NCBI GenBank assembly: GCA_015075445.1
Contig: JABTUJ010000012.1
Span: 62,001-126,000 of the forward strand
Length of the DNA stretch: 64,000 nucleotides
Source of the DNA: Verrucomicrobiales bacterium
GTDB lineage: Bacteria; Verrucomicrobiota; Verrucomicrobiia; Limisphaerales; J093
Direction of reading: 5' to 3'
Numbering within the stretch: the first letter of the stretch is position 1; each line of letters opens with the position of its first letter. This document shows, piece after piece, positions 16,864 through 24,890 of this stretch. Position numbers and translations under genes: made by a program. The notes beneath the pieces are model-generated. The model was not told the origin of the DNA. It searched no databases and saw only the letters and a list, made by a program, of their open reading frames with translations.

Positions 16864-17591
16864 CGGCGGACCGGGTCGATGCCGGCCGGATCGCGGAAGC
16901 CCTGGCGTTCGTCGCGGCGCTCAACGCGGCCCGCCACACCCCCGACGCCCTGACCCTGCCTGTCGCTTCCGAAGCGTGCTTCAGTCTGGCCGAACACCTG
17001 GCCTGCCTTGAACGACGGGTCGAACGCTTGCGCAAACTGGATGTGCGATCCGCCGTCGAAGCCCAGGCCGCCGCGCTTGTGCGGGAGGAACTGGCGCCGG
17101 CCTGGCACCAGGTGCGGGACGCCATCGCCGCCGTGGGAGCCGAAGCCTTAACGGAGGTCCTGCCCCATTCGGCGCGATGCCTCTCCCCGTCTGACTTCGG
17201 CTTTCACAATGCCCGGCTGGGTCCCGAGGGGCGCCTCCGGTTCTTCGACTTCGAGTATGCCGGCTGGGATGATCCCGCGAAGCTGGCGTGCGACTTCTTC
17301 TGCCAGCCGCAGGTGCCCGTCCCGCCGCGTTACCTCGACTCGTTCGTGGCGGAACTCGACCACGCCCTCGGAGGCCACGGCGAACTGCCAACCCGCGTCC
17401 GCCAGTTGTTGCCCGTCTACCGGCTGAAGTGGTGCTGCATCCGCCTGAACGAGTTCCTGCCCGCGGACCGCGCCCGACGCGACTTCGCGGGGGTGGCGCC
17501 GACCGCGGCGGAGATCGAAGCACGCAAGGCAGCGCAGCTCGAGAAGGCCCGCCGTGCGTTGCGCGAGGTGGAGTCGGCTGCGGGCGGCTGA
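16578..17591 (+). CDS. phosphotransferase (APH/choline kinase-like)
   Basis: 337 residues. Kinase-like fold: PLPGGANNRVYCVHSGGERLVLKRYF (nucleotide loop and the ATP-binding Lys), LSPSDFGFHNARLG (a variant of the catalytic loop, Asp and Asn present), and RFFDFEYAGWDDPAKLACDFF (DFE metal motif and DP-x-x-D ending), as in aminoglycoside phosphotransferases and choline kinases. In sugar clusters this family phosphorylates free sugars or alcohols. The start is taken as GTG at 16578 (MLADFPLRLG); the upstream region is the repeat insertion and the displaced tail of the HAD gene, so the original start or RBS may have been altered. It precedes a methyltransferase by 52 bp. Confidence 0.82.
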   Translation: MLADFPLRLGLPPDAVLEPLPGGANNRVYCVHSGGERLVLKRYFHDPADPRDRFGAERAFYTLAWNRGLRCLPEPLGWDPVHRLGLFRFVSGPKLTADRVDAGRIAEALAFVAALNAARHTPDALTLPVASEACFSLAEHLACLERRVERLRKLDVRSAVEAQAAALVREELAPAWHQVRDAIAAVGAEALTEVLPHSARCLSPSDFGFHNARLGPEGRLRFFDFEYAGWDDPAKLACDFFCQPQVPVPPRYLDSFVAELDHALGGHGELPTRVRQLLPVYRLKWCCIRLNEFLPADRARRDFAGVAPTAAEIEARKAAQLEKARRALREVESAAGG

Positions 17592-17643
17592 ATTCCGGGG
17601 CTGGCAACGGGCCCGAAATCGGTTTCACTCGGGGGCGTGCGTT

Positions 17644-18306
17644 ATGGCCTACGTTGATTTTGTTTCAGCCATTCACAAGAAGACGAAGCGGGATTACCTC
17701 GCGCGCGTGACCGAGTTTCCCAAGGCCGAGGCGGCCCGCCTGGCCCGGCAATGGGACAAGGATTACTGGGACGGCGACCGTCGGGTGGGCTACGGCGGGA
17801 TGCGCTACGACGGCCGTTGGCGGGTGGTGGCCGACGCGCTGGCCAGGGCACTACGACCTGCGCGCAGGACAACGGGTTCTGGATGTCGGCTGCGGCAGGG
17901 CTTTCTCCTGTACGACCTCACGCAGGCGGTGCCCGGACTCGAGGTGCGCGGCCTGGACATCTCCCAGTACGCCCTCGACCACGCGAAGGAGGAGGTGCGG
18001 CCCTTCCTCGACGCCGGACACGCCAACGCGCTGCCCTACCCCGACGCGAGCTTCGACCTGGTGCTCTCGATCAACACGCTGCACAACCTCTACTGCTACG
18101 ACCTCGACAAGGCCCTGCGCGAAATCCAGCGCGTAGGCCGTCAGCACCGCTACCTCTGCGTCGAGTCCTACCGGACGGAGGAGGAGAAGGTGAACCTGCT
18201 GTACTGGCAGCTCACCTGCGAGGGCTTCTACACGCCCACGGAGTGGGAATGGTGGTTCCGTACCTGCGGTTACACCGGCGACTGGTCCTTCATCTACTTC
18301 GAGTAA
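17644..18306 (+). CDS. class I SAM methyltransferase with scrambled motif I
   Basis: 220 residues. VRGLDISQYALDHAKEEV, ANALPYPDASFDLVLSINTLHNL and LREIQRVGRQHRYLCVESYRT are clear methyltransferase motifs II-IV. The glycine-rich SAM motif I is unreadable here (RTTGSGCRLRQGF). In the +1 frame between 17849 and about 17897 the DNA encodes HYDLRAGQRVLDVGCG, a perfect motif I. So an extra base near GGG 17846-17848 and a missing base near GGG 17898-17900 would restore a normal enzyme. As written the protein would not bind SAM. Either two compensating consensus errors in G runs or a naturally inactivated gene. Upstream is the phosphotransferase, downstream another methyltransferase. Confidence 0.8.
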   Translation: MAYVDFVSAIHKKTKRDYLARVTEFPKAEAARLARQWDKDYWDGDRRVGYGGMRYDGRWRVVADALARALRPARRTTGSGCRLRQGFLLYDLTQAVPGLEVRGLDISQYALDHAKEEVRPFLDAGHANALPYPDASFDLVLSINTLHNLYCYDLDKALREIQRVGRQHRYLCVESYRTEEEKVNLLYWQLTCEGFYTPTEWEWWFRTCGYTGDWSFIYFE

Positions 18307-18316
18307 ACGCCCATCC

Positions 18317-18994
18317 ATGAGCGAACAGACCCGCGAAGCGCAGTACCAATTCCTGCTCGAACTCGAACGCGAAGGCCTCGAACGCCTCGGCCTGATGAGC
18401 AGTCAGGTCTGGCGCGATGATCCCCGCCGTCTGCTCTTCGTCCTCGCCCGGTACAAGTTCGTGGCCAAGATGTTCACCGGCCTGCGGCGCGTGCTCGAGG
18501 TCGGCTGTGCGGACGCGTTCGGCACGCGCCTGGTCCGGCAGGAGGTGCCCGCGGTGGTGGCGACGGATTTCGATCCGGTGTTCATCCAGCGCAACCAGGC
18601 CCAGCCCTCGCACCGCTGGCCGGTCGAGTTCCGCGTCCACGACTTTCTCGCCGGGCCGCTGGCCGAGGGGTTCGACGGCGTCTACGCGGTGGACGTGATC
18701 GAGCACATCCCGGCCGAGCAGGAGCACCGGTTCCTCGACCATCTCGCCGCCTCCCTTCATCCGCAGGGCGTCTGCCTGCTGGGCACACCGTCGCTGGAAT
18801 CCCAGGTCTACGCCTCGCCACCAAGCAAGGCGGGGCACGTGAACTGCAAGGACGGCCCGGGACTGCGCCGGCTGATGTCCACCCGCTTTCACAACGTGTT
18901 CCTCTTCTCGATGAACGACGAGGTGGTGCATACCGGATTCACGCCCATGGCGCATTATTTGTGGGGTCTCGGGTGCCATCGGAAATCGCCGTGA
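18317..18994 (+). CDS. class I SAM-dependent methyltransferase
   Basis: 225 residues. Motif I RVLEVGCADAFGTRL, acidic motif II VVATDFDPVFI, then DGVYAVDVIEHIPAEQEHRFLDHLAASLHPQGVCLLGTPS as in Methyltransf_11/23 family members. N-terminal helices (REAQYQFLLELEREGLERLG) may cap the active site. Likely methylates a sugar moiety or glycan in this operon; the acceptor is unknown. It begins 10 bp after the preceding methyltransferase and ends in a GTGA overlap with the RmlD-like reductase, indicating translational coupling. Confidence 0.87.
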   Translation: MSEQTREAQYQFLLELEREGLERLGLMSSQVWRDDPRRLLFVLARYKFVAKMFTGLRRVLEVGCADAFGTRLVRQEVPAVVATDFDPVFIQRNQAQPSHRWPVEFRVHDFLAGPLAEGFDGVYAVDVIEHIPAEQEHRFLDHLAASLHPQGVCLLGTPSLESQVYASPPSKAGHVNCKDGPGLRRLMSTRFHNVFLFSMNDEVVHTGFTPMAHYLWGLGCHRKSP

Positions 18995-20016
18995 GCCTGC
19001 CGCTCCTCATCATCGGCGGCGAGGGCTTGCTCGGGTCGGCGCTGCGTGCCCGAGCACGCCTCGAGGGCTGGCCCGTGCACACGACGCTGCAGCAACTCCC
19101 GGAGCGTTGTGGTGCAGGCTTCCAGCCTGCACTCCAGCCTCAAGGAGAGCTCCCTGGCCCTCCGCGGCCCTGCCCAGGGAGCATGACCCCAGGGAGTGCA
19201 GGCTGGAAGCCTGCACCACAGGTTCATGGGGGGAACCCCTCCTACCGTGCCGGGACGGTCCTCCCTGAGCCACCCCGGGAGTGCGTGGAACGGCTCGACC
19301 TGTCCGAGTCCCTCGAGGGCTGGTCACCTCCGCCCGCGTCCGCCGCCATCCTTTGCGCGGCACTCACGCGTCTCGAAGACTGCCGTCGTGACCCGTCCAG
19401 CACGCGACACATCAACGTGACCCAGACGCTGCGGTTGGCGGAGAAGCTGCGCGCCGCCGGGGTGTTTGTCGTGTTCCCGTCGTCGAACCTGGTCTTCGCC
19501 GGCCACCGTCCCTGCCAGCCGGCCGACGACCCGCTCTGTCCCCAGACCGAGTACGGCCGGCAAAAGGCCGCCGTTGAAGCCGAACTCGCCACGTTCGGAT
19601 CCGGTGCCGCCATCGTGCGATTGACCAAGGTCGTGGGTCCGCAGTGGGCGCTGGCCTGCGATTGGGCACAAGCCTTGCGCACCGGCCGGCCCATCCGCGC
19701 CTTCAACGATCTCCGTTGCGCGCCGATCCCGCTTGAGCTGACCGTGCACGGCTTGCTTGAGGTCGCCCACCGCCGGTTGCCTGGCATCTGGCAGTTTTCC
19801 GCCCCGACAGACGTGTCCTACGCCGAGTTGGCGTCGCACTTGGCACGGCGGTTGGGAGCCGATCCCAGCCTGGTGAAGGTCGTGTCGGGTCAAGCCACCG
19901 GTGGTCTCGAACACATCCCTTGCCATACGACCCTCGATACGACCCGCGCCCGCGCGGAGTTAGGAATAGAGTTCCCAGCGCCGTTCGAGGCCATGGCGCG
20001 GCTTGCCTGCTTGTGA
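18991..20016 (+). CDS. RmlD-like NAD(P)-dependent sugar reductase with in-frame repeat insertion
   Basis: 341 residues, SDR of the dTDP-4-dehydrorhamnose reductase type: LLIIGGEGLLGSALRARA (GxxGxxG), NVTQTLRLAEKLRAAGVFVVFPSSNLVFAG and EYGRQKAAVE with an intact YxxxK. Residues about 40-98 are foreign-looking: CGAGFQPA at one end and SAGWKPAP at the other are translations of family-A palindromes in opposite orientation, joined by a Pro/Gly-rich spacer. They lie between the first beta-alpha unit and the next conserved block, a surface-loop position that could tolerate insertion. The start is GTG at 18991 (GTGA overlap with the methyltransferase). It likely reduces a 4-keto nucleotide sugar. Confidence 0.82.
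   Translation: MSLPLLIIGGEGLLGSALRARARLEGWPVHTTLQQLPERCGAGFQPALQPQGELPGPPRPCPGSMTPGSAGWKPAPQVHGGNPSYRAGTVLPEPPRECVERLDLSESLEGWSPPPASAAILCAALTRLEDCRRDPSSTRHINVTQTLRLAEKLRAAGVFVVFPSSNLVFAGHRPCQPADDPLCPQTEYGRQKAAVEAELATFGSGAAIVRLTKVVGPQWALACDWAQALRTGRPIRAFNDLRCAPIPLELTVHGLLEVAHRRLPGIWQFSAPTDVSYAELASHLARRLGADPSLVKVVSGQATGGLEHIPCHTTLDTTRARAELGIEFPAPFEAMARLACL
19108..19232 (+). repeat. palindromic family A, inverted pair inside a gene
   Basis: Two hairpins: GTGCAGGCT-TCC-AGCCTGCAC at 19112-19132 and GTGCAGGCT-GGA-AGCCTGCAC at 19196-19216. Their loops are complementary, so the copies are in opposite orientation. The second is bounded by CATGACCCC upstream and GGTTCATGG downstream, the terminal repeats seen in other copies. 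Confidence 0.88.
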
Positions 20017-21335
20017 ACGCGTTGACTCCTCCTCTTCCGTGCCACGGCTGCGGTGCCAACGACCTTGAAACGGCACCGGCGTTTGCCGCCTTCCACCGCG
20101 TCACGTCGGACTGCAAACCCTGGCCCCCGGGCGGCACGCTGGCCCGCTGTGCGACCTGCGGCCTGGTGCAGACGCTTGTCACACCCGCGTGGCAGGCGGA
20201 AGCCGACGCCATCTACCGGGACTACACGATCTACCACCAGAGCGCGGGCGCGGAACAGAACGTCTTCGACCGCAGCTCCGGCCAGGCCAGCCCGCGTTCC
20301 GAGCGCATCATCCAGGCCTTGCGGCAGGCCCTGGCGCTTCCTGAACACGGACGACTGCTGGACATCGGTTGTGGCAATGGCGCTTTCCTGGCTGCGTGGA
20401 GTCGTCTCGTTCCCGGCTGGTCGCTGTGCGGTTCCGAAGTCAGCGACACCCACCGCGCCCGTCTCGAGGGCCTCCCCGGCTTCGAACGGCTCTTCACCGA
20501 GGGACTCGAGGCCATTCCCGGGCCCTTCGATGTGATCTCGATGATCCACGTCCTCGAACATGTGCCGTCGCCGGTCCGTTATCTGGAGCAGGTACGGGCC
20601 CGGCTGCGCCCCGGCGGGTGGCTGCTGCTCGAAGTGCCCGACTGCGCCCGGAACCCGACCATGCTGTTGGTGGCCGATCACTGTTCCCATTTCTCACCGC
20701 CCCTGCTGGCTGGGGTCGCGGCGGCCGCCGGCTTCGAGGTCCTCGAGGCCAGCGGCGAGTGGGTCCCCAAGGAAGCCTCCGTGCTGGCGCGGGTACCATC
20801 GGTTCCACCGCCCGCCCCTTCCGCCCCCTCCCCCGTTGTGGTGCGGGCTTCCAGCCTGCACGCCGCCGACACCCCGGTGGTGCGGGCTTCCAGCCTGCAC
20901 GCCGTCGACACCCCGGTGGTGCGGGCTTCCAGCCTGCACGGCGCCGACCACCCGGTGGTGCAGGCTTCCAGCCTGCACATCCCCCCTCCTTCGCCTCTTC
21001 CTTCCGACGCCTCGAAGCAAGTCTTCAACGGCTGGCGGCAGCTCGAGGCCATCCTCGCCAAGGTCGAACCGCTACGGCACCGCCCGAACTTTGGCCTGTT
21101 CGGCACGGCCATCGCCGCTACCTGGCTCGACGCCCAAACCAGCCGCACCGCCCGGTTCTTCGTGGATGAAGACCCCAACCGCGCCGGCCGCCACCACTTG
21201 GACCGACCCATCCTCGCTCCCGCGCAAGTGCCCCCGGATGCCACGGTGTTCATCAGCCTCCCCGAACCCCTGGCGACCCGCGTCGCCGCCCGCCTGCACG
21301 CCGCGAACCCGACCGTCGAGGTGGTGCTGCCATGA
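20013..21335 (+). CDS. zinc-ribbon methyltransferase with C-terminal domain and repeat-made linker
   Basis: 440 residues. N-terminal Cys pairs CHGCG (10-14) and CATCG (46-50) as in Methyltransf_13. The SAM domain has RLLDIGCGNGAFL (114-126), FDVISMIHVLEHV and RLRPGGWLLLEVPD (Methyltransf_23). The C-terminal domain from about 335 (FNGWRQLEAIL, FGLFGTAIAATW, FFVDEDPNRAG, FISLPEPLATRV) matches the Methyltransf_14 type. This architecture occurs in deoxysugar C- and N-methyltransferases. Residues about 275-323 are four 13-residue repeats (VVRASSLHxxDxP), the in-frame translation of family-A palindromes, exactly at the domain junction. The start is GTG at 20013, overlapping the reductase stop as GTGA. 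Confidence 0.85.
   Translation: MNALTPPLPCHGCGANDLETAPAFAAFHRVTSDCKPWPPGGTLARCATCGLVQTLVTPAWQAEADAIYRDYTIYHQSAGAEQNVFDRSSGQASPRSERIIQALRQALALPEHGRLLDIGCGNGAFLAAWSRLVPGWSLCGSEVSDTHRARLEGLPGFERLFTEGLEAIPGPFDVISMIHVLEHVPSPVRYLEQVRARLRPGGWLLLEVPDCARNPTMLLVADHCSHFSPPLLAGVAAAAGFEVLEASGEWVPKEASVLARVPSVPPPAPSAPSPVVVRASSLHAADTPVVRASSLHAVDTPVVRASSLHGADHPVVQASSLHIPPPSPLPSDASKQVFNGWRQLEAILAKVEPLRHRPNFGLFGTAIAATWLDAQTSRTARFFVDEDPNRAGRHHLDRPILAPAQVPPDATVFISLPEPLATRVAARLHAANPTVEVVLP
20836..20982 (+). repeat. palindromic family A, four units of 39 bp inside a gene
   Basis: Four copies of GTGGTGCGGGCTTCCAGCC followed by TGCAC, starting at about 20838, 20877, 20916 and 20955. The 39-bp period (13 codons) keeps the reading frame. 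Confidence 0.88.
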
Positions 21336-21910
21336 AAGCCGCGGTGTTCCTGGATCGCGACGGCGTCCTGGTCGAGGACTTGGGACTGCTTACCCGCCCC
21401 GAAGAACTCCGCGTCTTGCCCGGCGTCCCCGCGGCCCTGAGCCGTCTGAAGCAGGCCGGCTTCGCGCTGGTGGTGATCACGAACCAGCCTGTGGTCGCCC
21501 GCGGATTGGCCAAGGAAACGGATGTGCAGGCCGTTCATCGCTCCCTTGACACGTCCTTGTTGGCGGCGTGCGCTCCCCGGCTCGATGCCTGGCATTACTG
21601 CCCGCACCACCCGAAAGCCGAGGTGTTGGCGTACCGCGTGATCTGTGAATGCCGCAAGCCGCGTCCGGGCATGCTGCGTCAGGCCGCGCATGACCTGGGG
21701 CTTGACCTCGCTGCCAGTTTCATGGTCGGCGACCGGATCACCGATGTCGCGGCCGGGGCCAGCGCCGGCTGTCGCACCGTGCTCGTGGAAACCGGCAAGC
21801 ACACCGCCGCGCCCATCACGCTCGTGGAACCGCTGGATCCAAACCTCGCGCCCAACCATGTGTGCGCCGACCTTACGGCGGCCACCGACTGGATCCTGGC
21901 ACAGCGATGA
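21332..21910 (+). CDS. gmhB: D-glycero-D-manno-heptose 1,7-bisphosphate phosphatase-like HAD (GmhB type)
   Basis: 192 residues, GmhB length. HAD-IIIA histidinol-phosphate-phosphatase group: VFLDRDGVL (catalytic DxD), VVITNQPVVARG (motif II), YCPHHP followed 13 residues later by CECRKP (the zinc loop with Cys, His and two Cys that marks GmhB), and FMVGDRITDVAAG (motif IV). It removes the C7 phosphate of heptose 1,7-bisphosphate before nucleotide activation. Combined with the kinase/nucleotidyltransferase fusion and the following nucleotidyltransferase it is the strongest evidence that the operon makes an activated heptose-like sugar. ATGA overlaps at both ends couple it to its neighbours. Confidence 0.88.
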   Translation: MKAAVFLDRDGVLVEDLGLLTRPEELRVLPGVPAALSRLKQAGFALVVITNQPVVARGLAKETDVQAVHRSLDTSLLAACAPRLDAWHYCPHHPKAEVLAYRVICECRKPRPGMLRQAAHDLGLDLAASFMVGDRITDVAAGASAGCRTVLVETGKHTAAPITLVEPLDPNLAPNHVCADLTAATDWILAQR

Positions 21911-22641
21911 AAGCCATGGTCCTCTGCGCCGGGTTGGGAACCCGAATGGGTGAACTGACCCACGACGTTCCCAAGCCGATGTTGCCCGTGGCCGGCCACC
22001 CCCTCCTGGCTTATGTGCTCGGGCACCTCAAGCGTCAGGGCGTCACGCGACTCGTCCTGAACCTCCATTTTCGCCCCGAGATCATCCGCGGGTATTTCCG
22101 CGACGGCGCCCGCTGGGGCCTCGAACTCACCTACTCGGAGGAACCCGCGCTGCTCGGCACAGCGGGCGGCGTCAAGCAGGTGGAGTCTGCCTTTCGCGAT
22201 GAGCCGGAGTTCCTCGTGCACTACGGCGATGTCCTGACCGACCAGGATTTCGTGGCGCTGCAACGGTTCCATCGGGACCGCCGGGCCCTGGCGACCCTGC
22301 TCGTACATCCGCGAGCGCGCTCGAACAGCGTGGTCAAACTGGATGCCGCCGGGCGCATCGTGGCGTTCCTGGAACGTCCGGCTGAGGCGGAGCGGCAGGG
22401 GATCGAATCGCCGTGGGTCAATTCGGGGGTCTATGTGTTGAGCCCGGAGATTCTCGCGCACGTGCCGCCGAACACCGCTTGCGACTGGCCCCGGGACATC
22501 TTCACGAAGCTCGTGGGCGGAGGGCGACTATTTGGGTTTCCGCTAACCGGTTACCGCTGTGCCGTCGATTCGCCGACCCGCCTGGCCGAAGTCCGCACGG
22601 CGTTGAGCACCGGCCGATGCCAGATCGAGCCTCTCCGGTGA
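21907..22641 (+). CDS. sugar-1-phosphate nucleotidyltransferase (HddC/RfbA-like)
   Basis: 244 residues. NTP_transferase fold: MKAMVLCAGLGTRMGELTHDVPKPMLPVAG is the GxGTR...KP signature loop, followed by ELTYSEEPALLGTAGGVK and FLVHYGDVLTD (metal-binding Asp region), then WVNSGVYVLSPEI. It activates a sugar 1-phosphate, plausibly the D-glycero-D-manno-heptose 1-phosphate made by the upstream GmhB-like phosphatase, yielding a GDP- or other NDP-sugar. The start ATG overlaps the previous stop (ATGA). It appears to be the last gene of the coupled operon; a 60-bp gap follows. Confidence 0.87.
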   Translation: MKAMVLCAGLGTRMGELTHDVPKPMLPVAGHPLLAYVLGHLKRQGVTRLVLNLHFRPEIIRGYFRDGARWGLELTYSEEPALLGTAGGVKQVESAFRDEPEFLVHYGDVLTDQDFVALQRFHRDRRALATLLVHPRARSNSVVKLDAAGRIVAFLERPAEAERQGIESPWVNSGVYVLSPEILAHVPPNTACDWPRDIFTKLVGGGRLFGFPLTGYRCAVDSPTRLAEVRTALSTGRCQIEPLR

Positions 22642-22701
22642 ACAGGGCTTGTCGGCCCGGGGCCAACCATGGCTTACTGGGTCCCTATTGAATCGACGAT
22701 C

Positions 22702-23619
22702 ATGTACCTGACCGGCATTGGCGATGAAGCGGGCGCGTCACTCGACGCGCAGATCCGGGCCACCCAGGAACTGGGGTGGCGCAGCATTGAAATGCGCGGC
22801 GTGCTCGTGGGTGAAGGCCCCACCGCCAACCTGCACGACATTCCCGACGCCGCCTTCGACGTTGTCGTGGAACGGCTCGCCCAGGCCGGCCTGGGCGTCT
22901 GCTGCTTCGGCTCCACCATCATGAATTGGGCCAAGACCATCGAGACCCCGTTCGACGTGACCCTGGCCGAGGTGCACCGCGCCATCCCCCGCATGCAGCG
23001 GCTCGGGACGAAGTTCGTCCGGGTGATGAGCTTCAAGCCGGCGGACGATGCCGATACCCTGCCGCCTGTCGTCGGGGAACGCGTTCGCGAGGTGACGCGG
23101 ATGTTTCTCGATGCCGGGCTGCAACCCGTGCACGAAAACTGCATGAACCATGGCGGCATGAGCTGGCGTCACGCCCTCGAACTCCTCGAGGCCGCCCCGG
23201 GTCTGCGCTGGGTCTGGGACACCGGCAACCCGCTGTTCAACCCCGATCGCAGCAAGCCGAAACCCTGGCCGCGACAGGACCCCTGGGAGTTCTACAGCCG
23301 GGTCAAGCCGTGGATTGTTCATGTGCACGTCAAGGACGTCATCTGGGACCCGGCCTCCAACCAGGAGACCTACACCTGGCCGGGCGAAGGCCAGGGGCAG
23401 GTGCGCCGCATCCTCAAGGACCTGCTCAAGGACGATTACACGGGCGGCGTCTCGATCGAGCCGCACATGGCGGCCGTCTTCCATGATCCCACCGCGAAGA
23501 CCGCCACCGCCGAGGCCCAGTTCACCAACTACGTCGAGTACGGTCGGCGCCTGGGCCGGTTGGTGGAGGAAGTCCGAGCGGAGCTGACCGGCGCCCGGCC
23601 GGCGGCGCCGACGAGTTGA
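22702..23619 (+). CDS. sugar phosphate isomerase/epimerase (xylose isomerase-like TIM barrel)
   Basis: 305 residues. AP endonuclease 2/xylose-isomerase-like barrel. Motifs: [29 protein letters not shown] at the N-terminus, VHENCMNHG (metal-ligand Glu), [10 protein letters not shown] (Asp), [10 protein letters not shown] (His) and GGVSIEPHM (Glu), together forming the divalent-metal site. Members isomerise or epimerise sugars or inositols, but the family is too broad for a substrate. ATG 22702 is chosen because [11 protein letters not shown] is the family start; an ATG at 22669 is possible. It may be the end of the sugar operon or independent. Confidence 0.85.
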   Translation: MYLTGIGDEAGASLDAQIRATQELGWRSIEMRGVLVGEGPTANLHDIPDAAFDVVVERLAQAGLGVCCFGSTIMNWAKTIETPFDVTLAEVHRAIPRMQRLGTKFVRVMSFKPADDADTLPPVVGERVREVTRMFLDAGLQPVHENCMNHGGMSWRHALELLEAAPGLRWVWDTGNPLFNPDRSKPKPWPRQDPWEFYSRVKPWIVHVHVKDVIWDPASNQETYTWPGEGQGQVRRILKDLLKDDYTGGVSIEPHMAAVFHDPTAKTATAEAQFTNYVEYGRRLGRLVEEVRAELTGARPAAPTS

Positions 23620-23651
23620 AGGTACGGAAGAACCCTCATCCGGGAGCGCTT

Positions 23652-24671
23652 ATGTGTCTGGAATGCGGCTGTGGCAACGTGGAACGGTTCGGAGTGCAAC
23701 CACTTCAACCGCCGCCCAAGCAACCGGTGCGCCTGGTGGACGGACCCGCCCCCACCGGCATGCTGCCTCCTCACGATCACGAGCACACGCACGCCGATGG
23801 CACCCGGCACGCCCACCCGCACACGCATGCGCCGGACCAGCCGGAAGACCATTCGCACCCCCACGAACCGGGCGGTCCCGCGGCTCCCCCCGAGCACCAG
23901 CATCCTCATACCCACGCCGACGGCACCACCCACAGCCACCCGCATCGCCACGGTCACGGCCAACCGCATGACCACCCCCAAGCCCACGAGCATGCGCACG
24001 AAGCCGGCAGCCGGATAACCCTGGACCTGCACCAGCCGATCCTGGCGCGCAACGATCGCCTGGCCGAACGCAATCGCGGGTTCCTCCAGGCCAAAGGGCT
24101 GCTCGCCGTGAACCTCCTCTCCTCGCCCGGCGCCGGCAAAACGACACTGATCGAGAAGACGGTGACCGCGCTCGCCACCGATTATCCGGCCGCCGTCATC
24201 GTCGGGGATCTCGCCACCGCCAACGACGCGCAGCGCATCCGGCAGGCAGGTGCCCCGGTCGTGCAGATCACCACCGGCACCGTGTGCCATCTGGACGCCG
24301 AAATGGTGGCGCGCGGCCTCGAGCAGTTGGACCTCGAGCAGCGGCGCGTGCTCATGGTCGAGAACGTCGGCAACCTGGTCTGCCCTGCCGATTTTGACCT
24401 GGGCGAAGCCGTCCGGGTTGTCCTGCTGTCCGTGACCGAGGGCGAGGACAAGCCGCTCAAGTACCCTCCGATCTTCCGATCGGCTCATGCGGTGGTGGTG
24501 ACCAAGATAGATCTGGCGGCCGCCACGGGCGCGGATCTTGAGGTGTTGCGACGGAACCTCCAGGCCACCGCGCCCCAGGCGCGCATCTTCGAGCTCTCCG
24601 CGAGGACGGGGGACGGCATGACCGCCTGGCTGGACTGGCTGCGGGAGTTGCCGCCGAAGGGTCGTCCTTGA
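23652..24671 (+). CDS. hypB: hydrogenase/urease nickel-incorporation GTPase HypB, with long His-rich domain
   Basis: 339 residues. HypB delivers Ni to [NiFe]-hydrogenase precursor with HypA. The N-terminal high-affinity Ni site MCLECGCG is intact, which fixes the ATG at 23652. Residues about 41-116 are extremely His-rich ([23 protein letters not shown]), a nickel store or buffer. The GTPase domain has [13 protein letters not shown] (Walker A, 154-166), the metal site TTGTVCHLD (Cys-His), [15 protein letters not shown] and VVTKIDL (G4). No other hyp gene, hydrogenase or urease gene is in the window, so it is an orphan locally. It ends at a block of repeats. Confidence 0.93.
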   Translation: MCLECGCGNVERFGVQPLQPPPKQPVRLVDGPAPTGMLPPHDHEHTHADGTRHAHPHTHAPDQPEDHSHPHEPGGPAAPPEHQHPHTHADGTTHSHPHRHGHGQPHDHPQAHEHAHEAGSRITLDLHQPILARNDRLAERNRGFLQAKGLLAVNLLSSPGAGKTTLIEKTVTALATDYPAAVIVGDLATANDAQRIRQAGAPVVQITTGTVCHLDAEMVARGLEQLDLEQRRVLMVENVGNLVCPADFDLGEAVRVVLLSVTEGEDKPLKYPPIFRSAHAVVVTKIDLAAATGADLEVLRRNLQATAPQARIFELSARTGDGMTAWLDWLRELPPKGRP

Positions 24672-24684
24672 TCCTCCCCCCCCC

Positions 24685-24878
24685 GTAGGAGCCGACGTCA
24701 GGAGGCTCTGCCAAGCTTGAGTCTCGTCACCTCGACTCCTACCTCGCCCCCGCAGGAGCCGACGTCAGGAGGTTCTGCCAAGCTTGAGTCTCGTCACCTC
24801 GACTCCTACCTCGCCCCCGTAGGAGCCGACGTCAGGAGGCTCTGCTACCCCCAGGTTGAGTCTCGTCACCTCGACTCC
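24685..24878 (+). repeat. family E repeat, three 67-bp units
   Basis: Units start at 24685, 24752 and 24819: GTAGGAGCCGACGTCAGGAG, then TCTGCCAAGCTTGAGTCTC, then GTCACCTCGACTCCTAC, joined by CTCGCCCCC. The ends are inverted (GTAGGAG/CTCCTAC), so each unit can fold. The first arm resembles the GTAGGCGCCGACG arm of family C. The region between hypB and bioB is otherwise non-coding. Confidence 0.85.
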
Positions 24879-24890
24879 GACGCTCTGGAC

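Noticed and set aside
20836..20982. Short direct repeats read as a mini-CRISPR
   Set aside because: The copies are in frame inside a methyltransferase and belong to a dispersed hairpin family without unique spacers.
23740..24000. Low-complexity His-rich stretch as a separate ORF or artefact
   Set aside because: It is in frame within HypB between the N-terminal Cys motif and the P-loop, as expected for this family.
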